From Cloacimonetes bacterium UBA5284 (lineage in GTDB: Bacteria; Cloacimonadota; Cloacimonadia; Cloacimonadales; Cloacimonadaceae): a stretch of 64,000 nt of DNA. The stretch spans positions 1-64,000 of the forward strand of contig DHSO01000023.1 in NCBI GenBank assembly GCA_002410505.1, read 5' to 3'. The position numbers were made by a program, and so were the translations under genes. The stretch's first letter is position 1. Each line of letters starts with the position of its first letter. Below the pieces are notes generated by a model, which had not been told where the DNA came from, made no database searches, and saw only the letters and a program-made list of their open reading frames with translations. Positions 25,683 through 35,559 of this stretch are shown here, in pieces.

Positions 25683-27011
25683 TTATACGAGCTTTTCTGG
25701 GCAGATCTGGGAGATCCGGCGGATTGCCGCGAGCGATCTTTGGCTCATCAGTTCCCGCTTCAATTTCTTATCCCGGATATTGCTGTCCAGAGCGGGGAGG
25801 ATGCCAAAATTCGCGTTCACAGGTGAGAACTTGCCTTTTTCGGGGATGTTGATGAGTCTGCGCCAGAGCTGCCCCATAATGCTTTCTTCCGGTAGGATGC
25901 TTAGTTCATTCGCCACTATTTTGGCGATCATAAGGCCGCTGGCGATGCATTCCATATAGCCTTCCACACCGCTCAGTTGCCCTGCTACCCACACATCCGG
26001 GCGGACTTTCAGGCTTAGTAGCGGATTCATTATCTTGGGGGAATTCAGGTAGGAATTGCGATGGATTGAGCCATAGCGCAGGAAAGAGGCGCTTTGCAAG
26101 CCGGGGATCTGTTTGAATACGCGCTTTTGCTCCGGATAGCGTAGCATTGTTTGGCATCCGACGAGGTTGTAAGCGGTGAAATCTTTATTTTCTGCCCTCA
26201 GTTGCAGCACGGCAAAAGCTTTCTGGCCCGTGGCGGGGTTTTCCAGGCCCATAGGCCGCATCACGCCATGGCGCAGGGAATCTCTTCCTCTTCGGGCTAT
26301 TTCTTCGATGGGCATGCAGTTCTCGTAAAAGCTGAATTTATCGCCGTTGAAGAATTCATTTTCAAATTCATGCGCTTCATGCTTTTCGGCCGATAGCAGG
26401 GCATCCACAAAATCATAGTATTGTTCTTTTGTAAACGCGCAATTCAGATAGTCGGCTTCTCCTTTATCGTAGCGTGCTTTGGCATAGACGGTGTCCATAT
26501 CGATGGTATCGGCATCGATGATTGGAGCGATGGCATCAAAGAAAAAGAGTTGATCTTCACCCAGAAGCTTTTGCAGATGGCGCATCATGGCATCGGAAGT
26601 GAGAGGTCCCGTAGCCAGGATCACCTTACCCGAAGGCAGGGTGGTGGCTTCATCCCGGATGATCCGGATATTGGGCATGTTTTCTATGTGTCGGCTCACG
26701 TTTTGGGCAAAAAGTTCCCGATCCACAGCCAGGGCATGCCCGGCGGGTACTTTTGACTGTTCGGCAATGTCTAGCAGGATAGATCCCAAAAGGCGCATTT
26801 CCTCTTTCAGGAGTCCGGCACCGGTATCCAGACGGACTGATTTTAAACTGTTGCTGCATACTAATTCAGCAAAGAGAGAGCCGGTGTGGACTTCTGTGTT
26901 GCGCCGGGGGCGCATCTCGATCAGGCGCACTTCAAAACCTCGGGTAGCCAGTTGCAGGGCGGCCTCTGAGCCTGCCAGTCCCCCTCCGATTATGCTGATG
27001 GCGGGGCTCAC
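25683..27011 (-). CDS. trmFO: methylenetetrahydrofolate--tRNA-(uracil-5-)-methyltransferase TrmFO
   Basis: 442 residues. The FAD-binding GGGLAGSEAALQLATRG at 8-24 and the family-specific VRLIEMRPRRNTEVHTG, LVCSNSLKS and LLGEDQLFFFDAIAPI segments are all present, as is NANFGILPAL near the C-terminus. It methylates U54 of tRNAs using methylenetetrahydrofolate and FAD. Last gene of a long leftward run; its ATG overlaps the GNAT stop by 4 bases. Confidence 0.95.
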   Translation of the reverse strand: MSPAISIIGGGLAGSEAALQLATRGFEVRLIEMRPRRNTEVHTGSLFAELVCSNSLKSVRLDTGAGLLKEEMRLLGSILLDIAEQSKVPAGHALAVDRELFAQNVSRHIENMPNIRIIRDEATTLPSGKVILATGPLTSDAMMRHLQKLLGEDQLFFFDAIAPIIDADTIDMDTVYAKARYDKGEADYLNCAFTKEQYYDFVDALLSAEKHEAHEFENEFFNGDKFSFYENCMPIEEIARRGRDSLRHGVMRPMGLENPATGQKAFAVLQLRAENKDFTAYNLVGCQTMLRYPEQKRVFKQIPGLQSASFLRYGSIHRNSYLNSPKIMNPLLSLKVRPDVWVAGQLSGVEGYMECIASGLMIAKIVANELSILPEESIMGQLWRRLINIPEKGKFSPVNANFGILPALDSNIRDKKLKRELMSQRSLAAIRRISQICPEKLV

Positions 27012-27430
27012 AATTCCCGCTTGATCATCGTGATATAGCCATCCAGATCCTTGAATCCCAGTGCCTTGTAGAGATGCCGTGCTGCCGGGTTGTCCCGATG
27101 TACTTCCAGTTTTGCCTGATATCCGGTATGCTTGGCGATGTCCAGAGCTTCGCGCAAGAGCTGTTTGCCGATCCCTTCATTTTGCCGGGAGGGTCTTACT
27201 GCCATATGATGGATGTAGAGTCTGCGAAAATCGTGGTTTACCCACAGTGCTCCGATGATATCGTCACCTTCTTGGGCGCAGATGATGGTTCCTGTGTTTT
27301 GCAATGAATGTGTGATGGCTTCCAAGCTATCTGCCCTGGCGGGATTGGTGATGCCGGTATCCTGCCACAAGCGCATTATTTTGGTATAGATATTTTCAGA
27401 CAGGCTATGATACTGTTTGATAATCATCAA
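27008..27430 (-). CDS. GNAT-family N-acetyltransferase
   Basis: 140 residues, a single GNAT domain. The acetyl-CoA-binding motif A is seen as VRPSRQNEGIGKQLLREALDIAK (about 80-102), followed by LEVHRDNPAARHLYKALGFKDL, the usual NxxAxxLYxxxGF element. Substrate not predictable. Overlaps the DUF4340 gene and trmFO by 4 bases each. Confidence 0.9.
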   Translation of the reverse strand: MMIIKQYHSLSENIYTKIMRLWQDTGITNPARADSLEAITHSLQNTGTIICAQEGDDIIGALWVNHDFRRLYIHHMAVRPSRQNEGIGKQLLREALDIAKHTGYQAKLEVHRDNPAARHLYKALGFKDLDGYITMIKREL

Positions 27431-28347
27431 ATGGATTTCCTCATGAAGATTTCGGGATCCCGGGTAAAGCGGTATACGCTATCGTATTCCAATTGATACA
27501 GGATTGTCGCTTCATCGTCAACCATCATATAGTAACGCTTGTTGGTTGTTTCGGCGATGTTCAATTTCTTTGTATTACCTTGCACATCGGTGATCCACAC
27601 GGTGCAGAAAGGATTTTCAAAGGCCTTCATCAGCTCGGGATCGTCTCCGCTTTCAAAGGTATAGGTATTCATATTTTGCAGGATGCTCACGATTTTGGTG
27701 AGGGCAAAATTGTATGGTGCCACTTCAAAGTCGTGTTTGGCGTCTTTATAAAACCATTTTCCCCTATCAAGGCGAAGGGTAAATTCGTTTTTGCGGTGTT
27801 TGCTGCGAATTTCGCTGATCTCATCTTCCCAATATCGTACTATCATGGGGTCTCGCCAATTTATGATGATCGGAGCAAAACGTTGCACTATGCTGTTTTG
27901 GGTCTGATACACCACCGTGTCTCCTGCGACCCGGAAATAGTCCCAGGCATTGCCGATGTTTCCAAAGATCAAGTGTTCTTGTTTATCTTTGGCACTGAGG
28001 CGGACGTGAGTGCCTTGTTGATCGTCCAGTTTGTAACGTTCCAGCGTGCCCCGGCTTGAGCTGACCGGTGTGATGGAGTAATAGCCGCTTACCACCTTTC
28101 GGAAAAAATCGTTTACCATAAGCGTATCTGCTCGCCACAGAAAAGGTTGGGTTACTTTCCAGACATCGTCTTCGAGGATCATATCCACTCTGGCCTCGGA
28201 ATCCCAAATCTCGATTTTTTCGATTTCTCCGGATTCTAAAGTTACTAGGTCTTCTCGTTTTTGAATCGGTTCTTTGCTACGCAGCAAGAAATACGCGGCG
28301 ATCAGCACGACAAGTATTATCAGAGGAATAAGTCTAGATTTCTTCAT
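27427..28347 (-). CDS. DUF4340-domain protein associated with a Gld-type ABC transporter
   Basis: 306 residues. One N-terminal membrane anchor (about 5-23, LIPLIILVVLIAAYFLL), then an extracytoplasmic beta-rich region with repeated units (EIEKIEIWDSEARVDMILEDDVWKVTQP, then EIRSKHRKNEFTLRLDRGKWFYKD) that matches the DUF4340 repeat. Such proteins are commonly encoded right after GldG-like proteins, as here (14-base overlap), and are taken as part of the same membrane complex. Exact role unknown. Confidence 0.8.
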   Translation of the reverse strand: MKKSRLIPLIILVVLIAAYFLLRSKEPIQKREDLVTLESGEIEKIEIWDSEARVDMILEDDVWKVTQPFLWRADTLMVNDFFRKVVSGYYSITPVSSSRGTLERYKLDDQQGTHVRLSAKDKQEHLIFGNIGNAWDYFRVAGDTVVYQTQNSIVQRFAPIIINWRDPMIVRYWEDEISEIRSKHRKNEFTLRLDRGKWFYKDAKHDFEVAPYNFALTKIVSILQNMNTYTFESGDDPELMKAFENPFCTVWITDVQGNTKKLNIAETTNKRYYMMVDDEATILYQLEYDSVYRFTRDPEIFMRKSI

Positions 28348-29902
28348 TGATGAGCCTCAATCTAAGCTTGCGTCGATATGCCAGCCACAGCCCGGTGACA
28401 ATTAGTATCAGCGGCGCCAGCGCGATGGCAATGACCTTTGTGATCAGTTTGATGTTGTTTTCTATGATGTCCAGATCTCCCCAGACGATATTGTGTTGCT
28501 TCATATAGCTTCGGACGTTAATCCGCGATTTATGTAGATGGCGGTTGCGAATGCGGATCATGGATTCACGCCCGCAGACATAGTCCAAGGCGTTGAAGAT
28601 CACGTTTGTTCGATCACTATATGCCGGGTTGTCCGGTTCGATCACCAATTCCTTGTCCGCGAAAAGGATCACTCTGCCGTTATCTATCTCCTGAACGAAA
28701 TTGGGATCGTTCTTTGCCAAATCCGTTTCCGTGAACCAACTGCTCAGTTTCCCTTTTATCAAGGCGGCGGTTACGATTGGACCCGCAGCAAAATCTTCCA
28801 ATTCGGGATTGTAAAAGAGGTCTTCACTCATTTGATATTCAGGGGATTTCATCCAGCCGGAGTACTGCGAACTGCGCAGGATGATCTCATGCTCCAGATT
28901 GGGTTTATCCACAAAGCTGATGCCGCTGGCGAGATAGAGAATGATGTTCTCCATATTCTGGGAGATGGGGTGCTCACTTCCTTGCATGATGGGATACATG
29001 GGGAAGCTGGCCATTCTGCCTATTCCCATCTGGCGTTTGTCGGAATTCATGTCCAAAACCACGTCGTCTGAAAGGCGCAAACCATAATGTTCCAGCATCT
29101 TTGGCACATTGTTCTGTAAAGGGAAGAGGTGTGATCCATCTGTGTCCACTTTGTCTTGCAGAAAAATCACATTTCCGCCCCGCATCAGGTATTGATCAAC
29201 GTTGTACATCCATAGTTCGGGTAAAGTACGTGCGCTGCCGGTAAATAGCAGAGCGTCCACATCTTCAAGTGGTTTCGAGAGATCGGCGTCGATGGGGATG
29301 AAGTTGCTGCGCAGTTTTTTTTCAAAACTGCGAGTATCAAAGTGGAAATAAGTAGTATCTTTGAAAACAGCTACCCTAGGCAAGTTTTGCGATGAGAGGC
29401 TCTGGATGCGTGTGGTCATCTCATATTCCAGTCTGGGTTCGATTCTGGGGCTTAGGTTCAGGGATTCCACCCGTCCCCGGTATTCAAAGATCAAGCCAAA
29501 AAAGACTTCCTTGTTGGTTACCTGGTCGTTTTCGAAGATACGGAATTGCATGGCGCCTAATCCGCTGCCATAAGCCATATGTTGCAATTCTTCACGGCTG
29601 GCCGGTCTTATCTCTTCAAAACGGAATTTGTTTCCGCCCGCGCTTTGAAATTCGGCCAGAAGGTCTTTGGTATAGCGCTCCAATGTATTCAATTCCGAGG
29701 GTAAATCGCTTGAGGAGAGTATCTTTACCAACATCACATCTTCAAGATCACGCACCAGATCCTTGCTGATCTTACTGAGGCTGAAAGCCCGATCCCGGGA
29801 AAGATCCAGTCGATATGTAAGCTGTGAACTGATCAAGAGTAAGGCTATGACAATGCCGATGCGGATGCCATGCGAACCTATGATGCCAAATTTCTTGTTC
29901 AT
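28334..29902 (-). CDS. GldG-like ABC transporter auxiliary protein
   Basis: 522 residues. N-terminal membrane helix (about 12-28), a large extracytoplasmic domain resembling the ABC_transp_aux/GldG domain (DLSRDRAFSLSKISKDLVRDLEDVMLVKIL at the start is typical), and a C-terminal membrane helix (about 490-510). It belongs with the adjacent permease and ATPase. In Bacteroidetes GldAFG support gliding and type IX secretion; outside that group the substrate is unknown. Confidence 0.83.
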   Translation of the reverse strand: MNKKFGIIGSHGIRIGIVIALLLISSQLTYRLDLSRDRAFSLSKISKDLVRDLEDVMLVKILSSSDLPSELNTLERYTKDLLAEFQSAGGNKFRFEEIRPASREELQHMAYGSGLGAMQFRIFENDQVTNKEVFFGLIFEYRGRVESLNLSPRIEPRLEYEMTTRIQSLSSQNLPRVAVFKDTTYFHFDTRSFEKKLRSNFIPIDADLSKPLEDVDALLFTGSARTLPELWMYNVDQYLMRGGNVIFLQDKVDTDGSHLFPLQNNVPKMLEHYGLRLSDDVVLDMNSDKRQMGIGRMASFPMYPIMQGSEHPISQNMENIILYLASGISFVDKPNLEHEIILRSSQYSGWMKSPEYQMSEDLFYNPELEDFAAGPIVTAALIKGKLSSWFTETDLAKNDPNFVQEIDNGRVILFADKELVIEPDNPAYSDRTNVIFNALDYVCGRESMIRIRNRHLHKSRINVRSYMKQHNIVWGDLDIIENNIKLITKVIAIALAPLILIVTGLWLAYRRKLRLRLINEEI

Positions 29903-30625
29903 CTAGCGCTCCTGCATCATGTTTCTGGATTGGAGGTTCAATTCTGCCAGTGTGGCAAAAATGACGATCACGGCTATGAAGAAGAGCAGATCACGCAGAT
30001 CGAACACCCCCTTCATAAAACTGGAGAGGTGATAATCAAAAGTGAAGTATTGCACGTATCTCACCAGAGATAAAGGCACCAGAGCCATCAGGTAACGTAT
30101 CACATAGATGCTGCCGCCGATGAAGAATGCAATCACAAATGCTAGAACCTGATTTGAGGGTAAGCTGCTGGCGAAAACACCGATACTTACAAAGGCAGCG
30201 CTCAATAGCATCATACCAAAGAATCCCAGGATTATGGCATTATAATCTATATTCTGCCCAAATATCGCGACTATTATGAGCGGGATCACATTGAAGATCA
30301 TCATGGTAAAAACTTGCATGAAAGCAGAGAGGATCTTGCCCCAAATCACATGGCTGAGCCGGATCGGCAAGGTGCTGAGTAGCTCGATGGTTCCGCTGCC
30401 GCGCTCCCGAGCTATGCTGCCCATGGTGATGGCGGGTATGAAGAATACAAAGAGCAGATGCTGAAAGGTATACAAAGCTCTCAATTCCGCCAGCCCCACC
30501 TTGAAAACCGTGGTTGCAAAAAAACTGCCGCTGATGACCAGAAACAGTACAAACACTATGTACGTGGTTACGGAGCGCATTGCCAATTGATATTCTTTGC
30601 GGGCGATGGTTCGGATTGCGTTCAT
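29903..30625 (-). CDS. ABC-2 type permease (GldF-like)
   Basis: 240 residues with six membrane segments. Features shared with GldF/NosY-type permeases are the N-terminal ARKEYQLAMRSVTTYIVFVLF and the loop ARERGSGTIELLSTLPIRLSHVIWGKIL before the third helix. Starts 4 bases inside the ATPase gene and is followed without a gap by the GldG-like gene. Forms the membrane channel of this transporter. Confidence 0.88.
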   Translation of the reverse strand: MNAIRTIARKEYQLAMRSVTTYIVFVLFLVISGSFFATTVFKVGLAELRALYTFQHLLFVFFIPAITMGSIARERGSGTIELLSTLPIRLSHVIWGKILSAFMQVFTMMIFNVIPLIIVAIFGQNIDYNAIILGFFGMMLLSAAFVSIGVFASSLPSNQVLAFVIAFFIGGSIYVIRYLMALVPLSLVRYVQYFTFDYHLSSFMKGVFDLRDLLFFIAVIVIFATLAELNLQSRNMMQER

Positions 30626-31626
30626 TGTTCATCTCCCCGGCTGTCCTCGGTATCAGGATACAGTTGCTTAGTTTCAGGCTTGTTTTCCGCTTGTAATGTC
30701 TGTCCTTTTGTGAGGTTGAAAAAAATCTCTTCCAAGCTGATCTGCTTCGTATAGAGGCTCTCGATTAACCAGCCGTTTTCGCTTACATAGCGGGATAGAT
30801 CATGTTTGATTGAGCTATCTGCCGGGCATCGCAATTGCAGCTTGCAATGCGTGTCGTCGAGTTCCATAGCTATCAATTCCAGCTCCGGATGATAATCCAG
30901 AAATTCTTGCAGGTCGATGTCTTCACCTTCCAGTTCCAGCCGTATTTCCTGATAATCGTTGAAGTACTTGTTCAGGTGGTCGATCTCGTCGTCCACTATG
31001 ATCTTACCGTTGTTTATGATCAAAACTCTATCGCACAAGGCTTGAACCTCTTGCATGATGTGGGAAGACAGGATCACGGTCTTCTCCAGTCCCAATTTGC
31101 GGATCAAGTCCCTTATCTCGATGATCTGGTTTGGATCCAGGCCGCTGGTGGGTTCGTCCAGGATGAGGATATCGGGATCGTGCAATATTGCCAGAGCCAA
31201 ACCTACCCTTTGACGGAAGCCCTTGGACAGGGTTCCGATCTTCTGATGCAGTACGCCATTGAGGCCGCAATTCGCGCTCACATATTGACTTCGTTCACGG
31301 AATCTGGCCGGAGGCATTTTGCGCAGATCGGCTACGTATTTCATCAATTCCATTACCAGCATATCTTCGTAGAGGGGATTCTGTTCCGGCAGATAACCGA
31401 TCTTCGCGCTGGTATCGATTGGGTCTTCATAGATGGATTTGCCATCGATGAGGATGCTGCCACTATCCGGTTTCAGATAGCTCACCATCATGCGTAAGGT
31501 AGTAGTCTTTCCAGCACCATTGGGACCCAGAAAGCCTGTGATGCTACCATTGTTCACGCAAAAGCTGATATTGTCCACGGCGCATATAGAGCCGAAAGAG
31601 CGGCATAGATCTTTTATTTCAATCAT
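30622..31626 (-). CDS. ABC transporter ATP-binding protein (GldA-like)
   Basis: 334 residues. Walker A GPNGAGKTTT (34-43), signature LSKGFRQRVGLALA (about 134-147), Walker B ILILDEPTSGLDPNQ (about 153-167) and the switch histidine in VILSSHIMQEVQ are intact. A C-terminal extension from about 230 resembles the DUF4162-type tail of ABC-2 exporters. Energises the neighbouring GldF-like permease. Confidence 0.92.
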   Translation of the reverse strand: MIEIKDLCRSFGSICAVDNISFCVNNGSITGFLGPNGAGKTTTLRMMVSYLKPDSGSILIDGKSIYEDPIDTSAKIGYLPEQNPLYEDMLVMELMKYVADLRKMPPARFRERSQYVSANCGLNGVLHQKIGTLSKGFRQRVGLALAILHDPDILILDEPTSGLDPNQIIEIRDLIRKLGLEKTVILSSHIMQEVQALCDRVLIINNGKIIVDDEIDHLNKYFNDYQEIRLELEGEDIDLQEFLDYHPELELIAMELDDTHCKLQLRCPADSSIKHDLSRYVSENGWLIESLYTKQISLEEIFFNLTKGQTLQAENKPETKQLYPDTEDSRGDEQ

Positions 31627-31646
31627 GCAGTAATATTCTCCGTGTT

Positions 31647-32795
31647 TTAGAAAAGAGGCATCTTTGTGGCGTTTTCGGGTTCGGTCAAAAGAATAATATC
31701 ATTCTCCTTCAAGCCGGAAATCACCTCAACCATCTGAAAGTCGTTGGCTCCCAAGCTTACAAGCGCCGTAGGGGGCATAGTGCTTTCTTTCTTTTCCGCA
31801 CTGCTTGCGCCGGAGCTATCTTTCAGATACACGATGTCCTGATTCTTATCATCTGCAAAAACCGCTCCAATTGGAATAATAAGTACGTTTTCTCGCGAAT
31901 CGCCCAAGATGCTGATCTCTGCCGTCATTCCCGGCATAACCTTGTCTCCACGGGCGTTAATGCTTATTTCTACGGGGAATACCTTGGCACTGTTTATGGT
32001 GACTGCTTTGGGAGATATCTTGTCGATCCGGCCTTCAAATTCCTCATAGGGCAAAGCGTCCAGCTTGATGCTTCCTGTTTGTCCCACTTTGAATTTAACG
32101 ATGTCAACTTCGTTGATATTTGAGCTTACAATCATGTGATTCAGATCCGCAATTTGCATGATGACAGTACCTTCGCCATAGGTATTCAGGCTGGAACTCA
32201 CCATCTCCCCTTCATTCACATTGCGCTCTATCACGGTGCCGGAAGTAGTAGCATACATGTGGATCACGGTACCGGGGACGTCCAAATCGCGGATCATATC
32301 GTACTGACGGCTGGCCTGGGCGTACATTATTTCTGCTTCTTGCAGGGCGTCTGCCGCTTTATCGTACTCTTCCTCAGAGATGTACTCCATCTCTTTCAGA
32401 CGGCTTTTATCGGTGAAATCCTTGCGAGCTTGTTCCAGACTCAATTCGGCTCTTTGCAGCGCGGCTTTGGTGTTGAAAAGAGTGTTTGCCTGATTGTAGT
32501 CTGGTTCGATATCGGCGATGATGTCTCCCATATTCACGGTGTCGTTTTCATCCACGTAGAATTTCACTACTTTGCCCGATACCCGGGATTTTTGAGACAC
32601 AATAGTCTTTGGTTGCACTTCCCCGGTGATCTCCGTGCGGGCTTCGATATTGCCATATTTCACGGTATAAGTATTTGTCTCAGTCGAGTCTGTAGACGGG
32701 ACCTGAGTGGATTTTTTCCGGCAGGTGGAAAAGCCGATGATGGCTGCCACGATCAGCACGATAATCAGGATTATCAGGATCCGCTTTTTACGCAT
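31647..32795 (-). CDS. HlyD/RND-type periplasmic adaptor (membrane fusion) protein
   Basis: 382 residues from ATG 32795 (AGAGG upstream); the first in-frame ATG at 32840 would put 15 extra residues before the membrane anchor. N-terminal helix (about 4-22, RILIILIIVLIVAAIIGF), lipoyl/barrel-sandwich half (GKVVKFYVDENDTVNMGDIIADIEP), a helical hairpin (about 110-180), the second lipoyl half (GTVIERNVNEGEMV), and beta-barrel domains. It links an inner-membrane exporter to an outer-membrane channel. No RND pump, MacB or TolC gene is adjacent; the next gene is the GldA-like ATPase, 20 bases on. Confidence 0.88.
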   Translation of the reverse strand: MRKKRILIILIIVLIVAAIIGFSTCRKKSTQVPSTDSTETNTYTVKYGNIEARTEITGEVQPKTIVSQKSRVSGKVVKFYVDENDTVNMGDIIADIEPDYNQANTLFNTKAALQRAELSLEQARKDFTDKSRLKEMEYISEEEYDKAADALQEAEIMYAQASRQYDMIRDLDVPGTVIHMYATTSGTVIERNVNEGEMVSSSLNTYGEGTVIMQIADLNHMIVSSNINEVDIVKFKVGQTGSIKLDALPYEEFEGRIDKISPKAVTINSAKVFPVEISINARGDKVMPGMTAEISILGDSRENVLIIPIGAVFADDKNQDIVYLKDSSGASSAEKKESTMPPTALVSLGANDFQMVEVISGLKENDIILLTEPENATKMPLF

Positions 32796-32920
32796 AATTC
32801 CTCTCTTCAATGAAATGGCATAATAGTAGTTACACGACAATTCGGGGCAGCAAAAATGTCAATCAAAAAGCCTCGGTTGCCGGTGATGTTAGCTTTGTCA
32901 TGGTTGATTGGGAAGGTTCT

Positions 32921-33346
32921 CTACCATTGCTGATTGCCGTAAATCAGCCAGGTTCCGTTGGAACGGAAAAAGTATGAAAAGTATCCGCTGTCTTCCGGTT
33001 CATTGAAGGTTACGTTTTCTATGCTGGACCGGTAGTGATCCCGAGTGTGTGCCACCGCGTAATCTCCATTTATGTCTATGAAGATGACCTCGATTTCCAA
33101 GAGCTGAAAGCGGTCGCGGCGGCGGTTGATCTCTTCGTTCAGATGATAGGATATTTTTCCATTGTGGCGGTATTCCTGATGTACGTGATCCATGATACCG
33201 AAGGTGTTGCCCAGGTTGAAATCCATTGAAACATCGTATAGTATGTCGCGGATCTCTTTCTGGGAGAGACTTTCTTCGTTGTCCAGATCACAACTCAGCA
33301 AGAATAGGCTGAGTAACATGATTATGGCAAAGGAGGCTTTCATCAT
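32921..33346 (-). CDS. small lipoprotein, NTF2-like
   Basis: 141 residues. Signal and lipobox IMLLSLFLLSCDLDN put the modified cysteine near residue 19. The mature part (RDILYDVSMDFNLGNTFGIMDHVHQEYRHNGKI, then ending YFSYFFRSNGTWLIYGNQQW) has the helix-then-curved-sheet pattern of nuclear-transport-factor-2-like domains. Function unknown. Its ATG overlaps the stop of the RlmD-type gene. Confidence 0.7.
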   Translation of the reverse strand: MMKASFAIIMLLSLFLLSCDLDNEESLSQKEIRDILYDVSMDFNLGNTFGIMDHVHQEYRHNGKISYHLNEEINRRRDRFQLLEIEVIFIDINGDYAVAHTRDHYRSSIENVTFNEPEDSGYFSYFFRSNGTWLIYGNQQW

Positions 33347-34665
33347 GTCTTTTCTAGTACGGCGAGGGTCTCGATATGCCAGGTATTGGGAAACATATCG
33401 AAGCCGCTGAGGCTGAGGAGATTATACCTACCATCATGCATCAGGATCTTGAGATCTCGCGCCAGACTCATGGGTGAACAACTGAGATATATAATACGGG
33501 GGATGCCGGCTTTTCGGATGTTCCACAAAGAGCTTTCGGGAACCCCGCTGCGGGGCGGATCCAGAATGATGCAATCCGCTGTAAAAGTAGCATTTAGTTC
33601 TTCAAATTTCTGTTCGAATTTGCCACAGACATATTTTGCCCGGTCAAATCCGTTGTTTTCGGCATTCTTTTTGGCGTCCTGCACGGCTTCCGGGATCTCT
33701 TCAATGCCCAATAATTCTGAAATCTCGCCGGCTATGCCCAGACCGATGGCGCCGATTCCACAATAGGCATCGATCACCTTGTAATCCGGCTTCACCCAGG
33801 CACGCATGGCACACAGGATTTTCTCCATGCAGCCGCTATTGATCTGCCAGAAGCTCTTGTAATTGATCTCAAAACGAATGTCTGAAAGAATGTCGTTGAG
33901 ATAGCTTTTGCCATACAGCAGCTTGTCTTCTTTACCCAAGATCACGTTGGTCTTGTCCCGATTGATGTTTTGCACAATGCCGCAAATCTGAGGGAAAGCG
34001 CTTGTGATGCCGTGAACGATGGTTTTGGAAAATGGCAAACGTGCACTCCGGCACACCAGAATCAGCAGGATTTCGCTCTGATCTCGGTTGCAACGCAGGC
34101 CGATGTGACGCAGACAACCGCTGTGATCAAGCTCATTGTAGGGCTCCACTTTTGCCTTTTGGCACAATTGCATTAAGGTTCCGGCAATATCGTCAAATAC
34201 GGGCGGGTGATTCAGACATCTCTCATGCGGCACGATACTGTGGCTGTAGCGGGCATAGATGCCATAGGATTGTAGCCCGACCGGCATAAACACCTTATTG
34301 CGGTAATTTCGATCCAGTTCCGATGCTTCCATCCCACCGTATACATCGAGTTGATCCTTGAAAAGCTCACGTAGCAGTATATCTTTGTATTGCAATTGGG
34401 TATGGTAATCTAACATCAGCCAGTCACAGCCGCCGCAGGGTTCATCAGCTTCGAAAGCCTCGCAGCCGGATGGGATCACTCCGGGGCCACGTTCAAGATA
34501 CTTTGTTACCTTGGCAAAGGCATGATCTTTCTTGTTCAGATAGATTTGGGCGTCCACTGTGTCTCCGACGGCGGTGTTTGCCACAAAGATCGCTTTGCCA
34601 TCATGGAAGCCTAGGCCCATACCGCCCATTGCGATCTTTTCTATCTTCAGGTGTTCGATATACAT
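33343..34665 (-). CDS. 23S rRNA (uracil-5-)-methyltransferase, RlmD/RumA family
   Basis: 440 residues. An N-terminal TRAM domain (HLKIEKIAMGGMGLGFHDGKAIFV) is followed by the iron-sulfur cysteine cluster CEAFEADEPCGGCDW (about 64-78), then the SAM-dependent domain with DAYCGIGAIGLGIA, LDPPRSGVPESS and the catalytic cysteine in IIYLSCSPMSLARDL. It puts the 5-methyl group on a uridine in 23S rRNA; the exact position is not certain (RlmD, RlmC or RlmCD type). Overlaps htpX by one base. Confidence 0.9.
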   Translation of the reverse strand: MYIEHLKIEKIAMGGMGLGFHDGKAIFVANTAVGDTVDAQIYLNKKDHAFAKVTKYLERGPGVIPSGCEAFEADEPCGGCDWLMLDYHTQLQYKDILLRELFKDQLDVYGGMEASELDRNYRNKVFMPVGLQSYGIYARYSHSIVPHERCLNHPPVFDDIAGTLMQLCQKAKVEPYNELDHSGCLRHIGLRCNRDQSEILLILVCRSARLPFSKTIVHGITSAFPQICGIVQNINRDKTNVILGKEDKLLYGKSYLNDILSDIRFEINYKSFWQINSGCMEKILCAMRAWVKPDYKVIDAYCGIGAIGLGIAGEISELLGIEEIPEAVQDAKKNAENNGFDRAKYVCGKFEQKFEELNATFTADCIILDPPRSGVPESSLWNIRKAGIPRIIYLSCSPMSLARDLKILMHDGRYNLLSLSGFDMFPNTWHIETLAVLEKT

Positions 34666-35534
34666 CAGATATTCCTCAAGCGCTCAATTCTGTCGCTGAT
34701 AGAAGGGTGAGTAGCAAACAGAGATGCGGTTTTCTTGCTGTTGATTTTGGCCATAGCAAAGCTATCCTGGCGTTTATCCGGGTTATAATGGCGATCGATC
34801 TTTACCAGTGCAGCGATCATATCGTCCGGATTGGTGAGATTTGCCGCTCCGCGATCCGCACGGTATTCCCTGTATCGGGAGTAATAAGAAGCGGGGATCA
34901 TCGCCAAAAACATCAGCACATTTTGCAAAAAAATCACAGTAAGATAATAGCCAAAGTATCCTAATCCTCCACGTCCGCGATCGCCTCGCAGAGCGCTGTC
35001 CAAAATCGTGGCAACGATGCGCGCGCCAAACATCACGAAGGTATTGATCAGGCCCATTACCAGAGTCATGGAAACCATGTCTCCTTCGGATACATGGGTC
35101 ATTTCGTGTGCTGCCACGGCGGCGATTTCCGCTTCGTCCAGATTACTCAGCAGACCTGTGGAAAAGGCGATCAGAGAACTATTCCTCGAAGCTCCGGTAG
35201 CAAAGGCGTTCACGTCGTTTGAAGCGTAAATGCCCACTTCCGGGGTCCTCACTCCGGCTGATTGCGCCAGAGCCTGCACGGTTTCATAGATATATCGGGA
35301 CCGGCTGTCTTGCACAGAGGCATCGATCAATTGTATCTTATAGGCCTTCTTGGCCATGAACTTGCTGAGTGCCAGAGAGATGAAAGATCCCGCGAAACCA
35401 AATATAACACAGAAGATAAGCAGGCTATATACCTGATTCTTCGGCATCGGCACAAAAGCGAGAATTATGCTCAACATGGACACTACCAAGAGGTTCAGTA
35501 ACAGGTAGAATCCTATGCGTTTAAGTCCTTTCAT
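34665..35534 (-). CDS. htpX: zinc metalloprotease HtpX
   Basis: 289 residues. Two N-terminal membrane helices (about 8-25 and 33-55), then the M48 zinc motif HEMTH near 143 with the third ligand in YREYRADRGAANLT near 216, and two further helices between them. HtpX degrades damaged or misassembled inner-membrane proteins. The conserved SRNSSLIAFSTGLL and VAAVAAHEMTHV lead into the active site. Has its own good promoter; first gene of the run toward trmFO. Confidence 0.95.
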   Translation of the reverse strand: MKGLKRIGFYLLLNLLVVSMLSIILAFVPMPKNQVYSLLIFCVIFGFAGSFISLALSKFMAKKAYKIQLIDASVQDSRSRYIYETVQALAQSAGVRTPEVGIYASNDVNAFATGASRNSSLIAFSTGLLSNLDEAEIAAVAAHEMTHVSEGDMVSMTLVMGLINTFVMFGARIVATILDSALRGDRGRGGLGYFGYYLTVIFLQNVLMFLAMIPASYYSRYREYRADRGAANLTNPDDMIAALVKIDRHYNPDKRQDSFAMAKINSKKTASLFATHPSISDRIERLRNI

Positions 35535-35559
35535 TTATCCTCCTTGTTTATCTGAAAGC

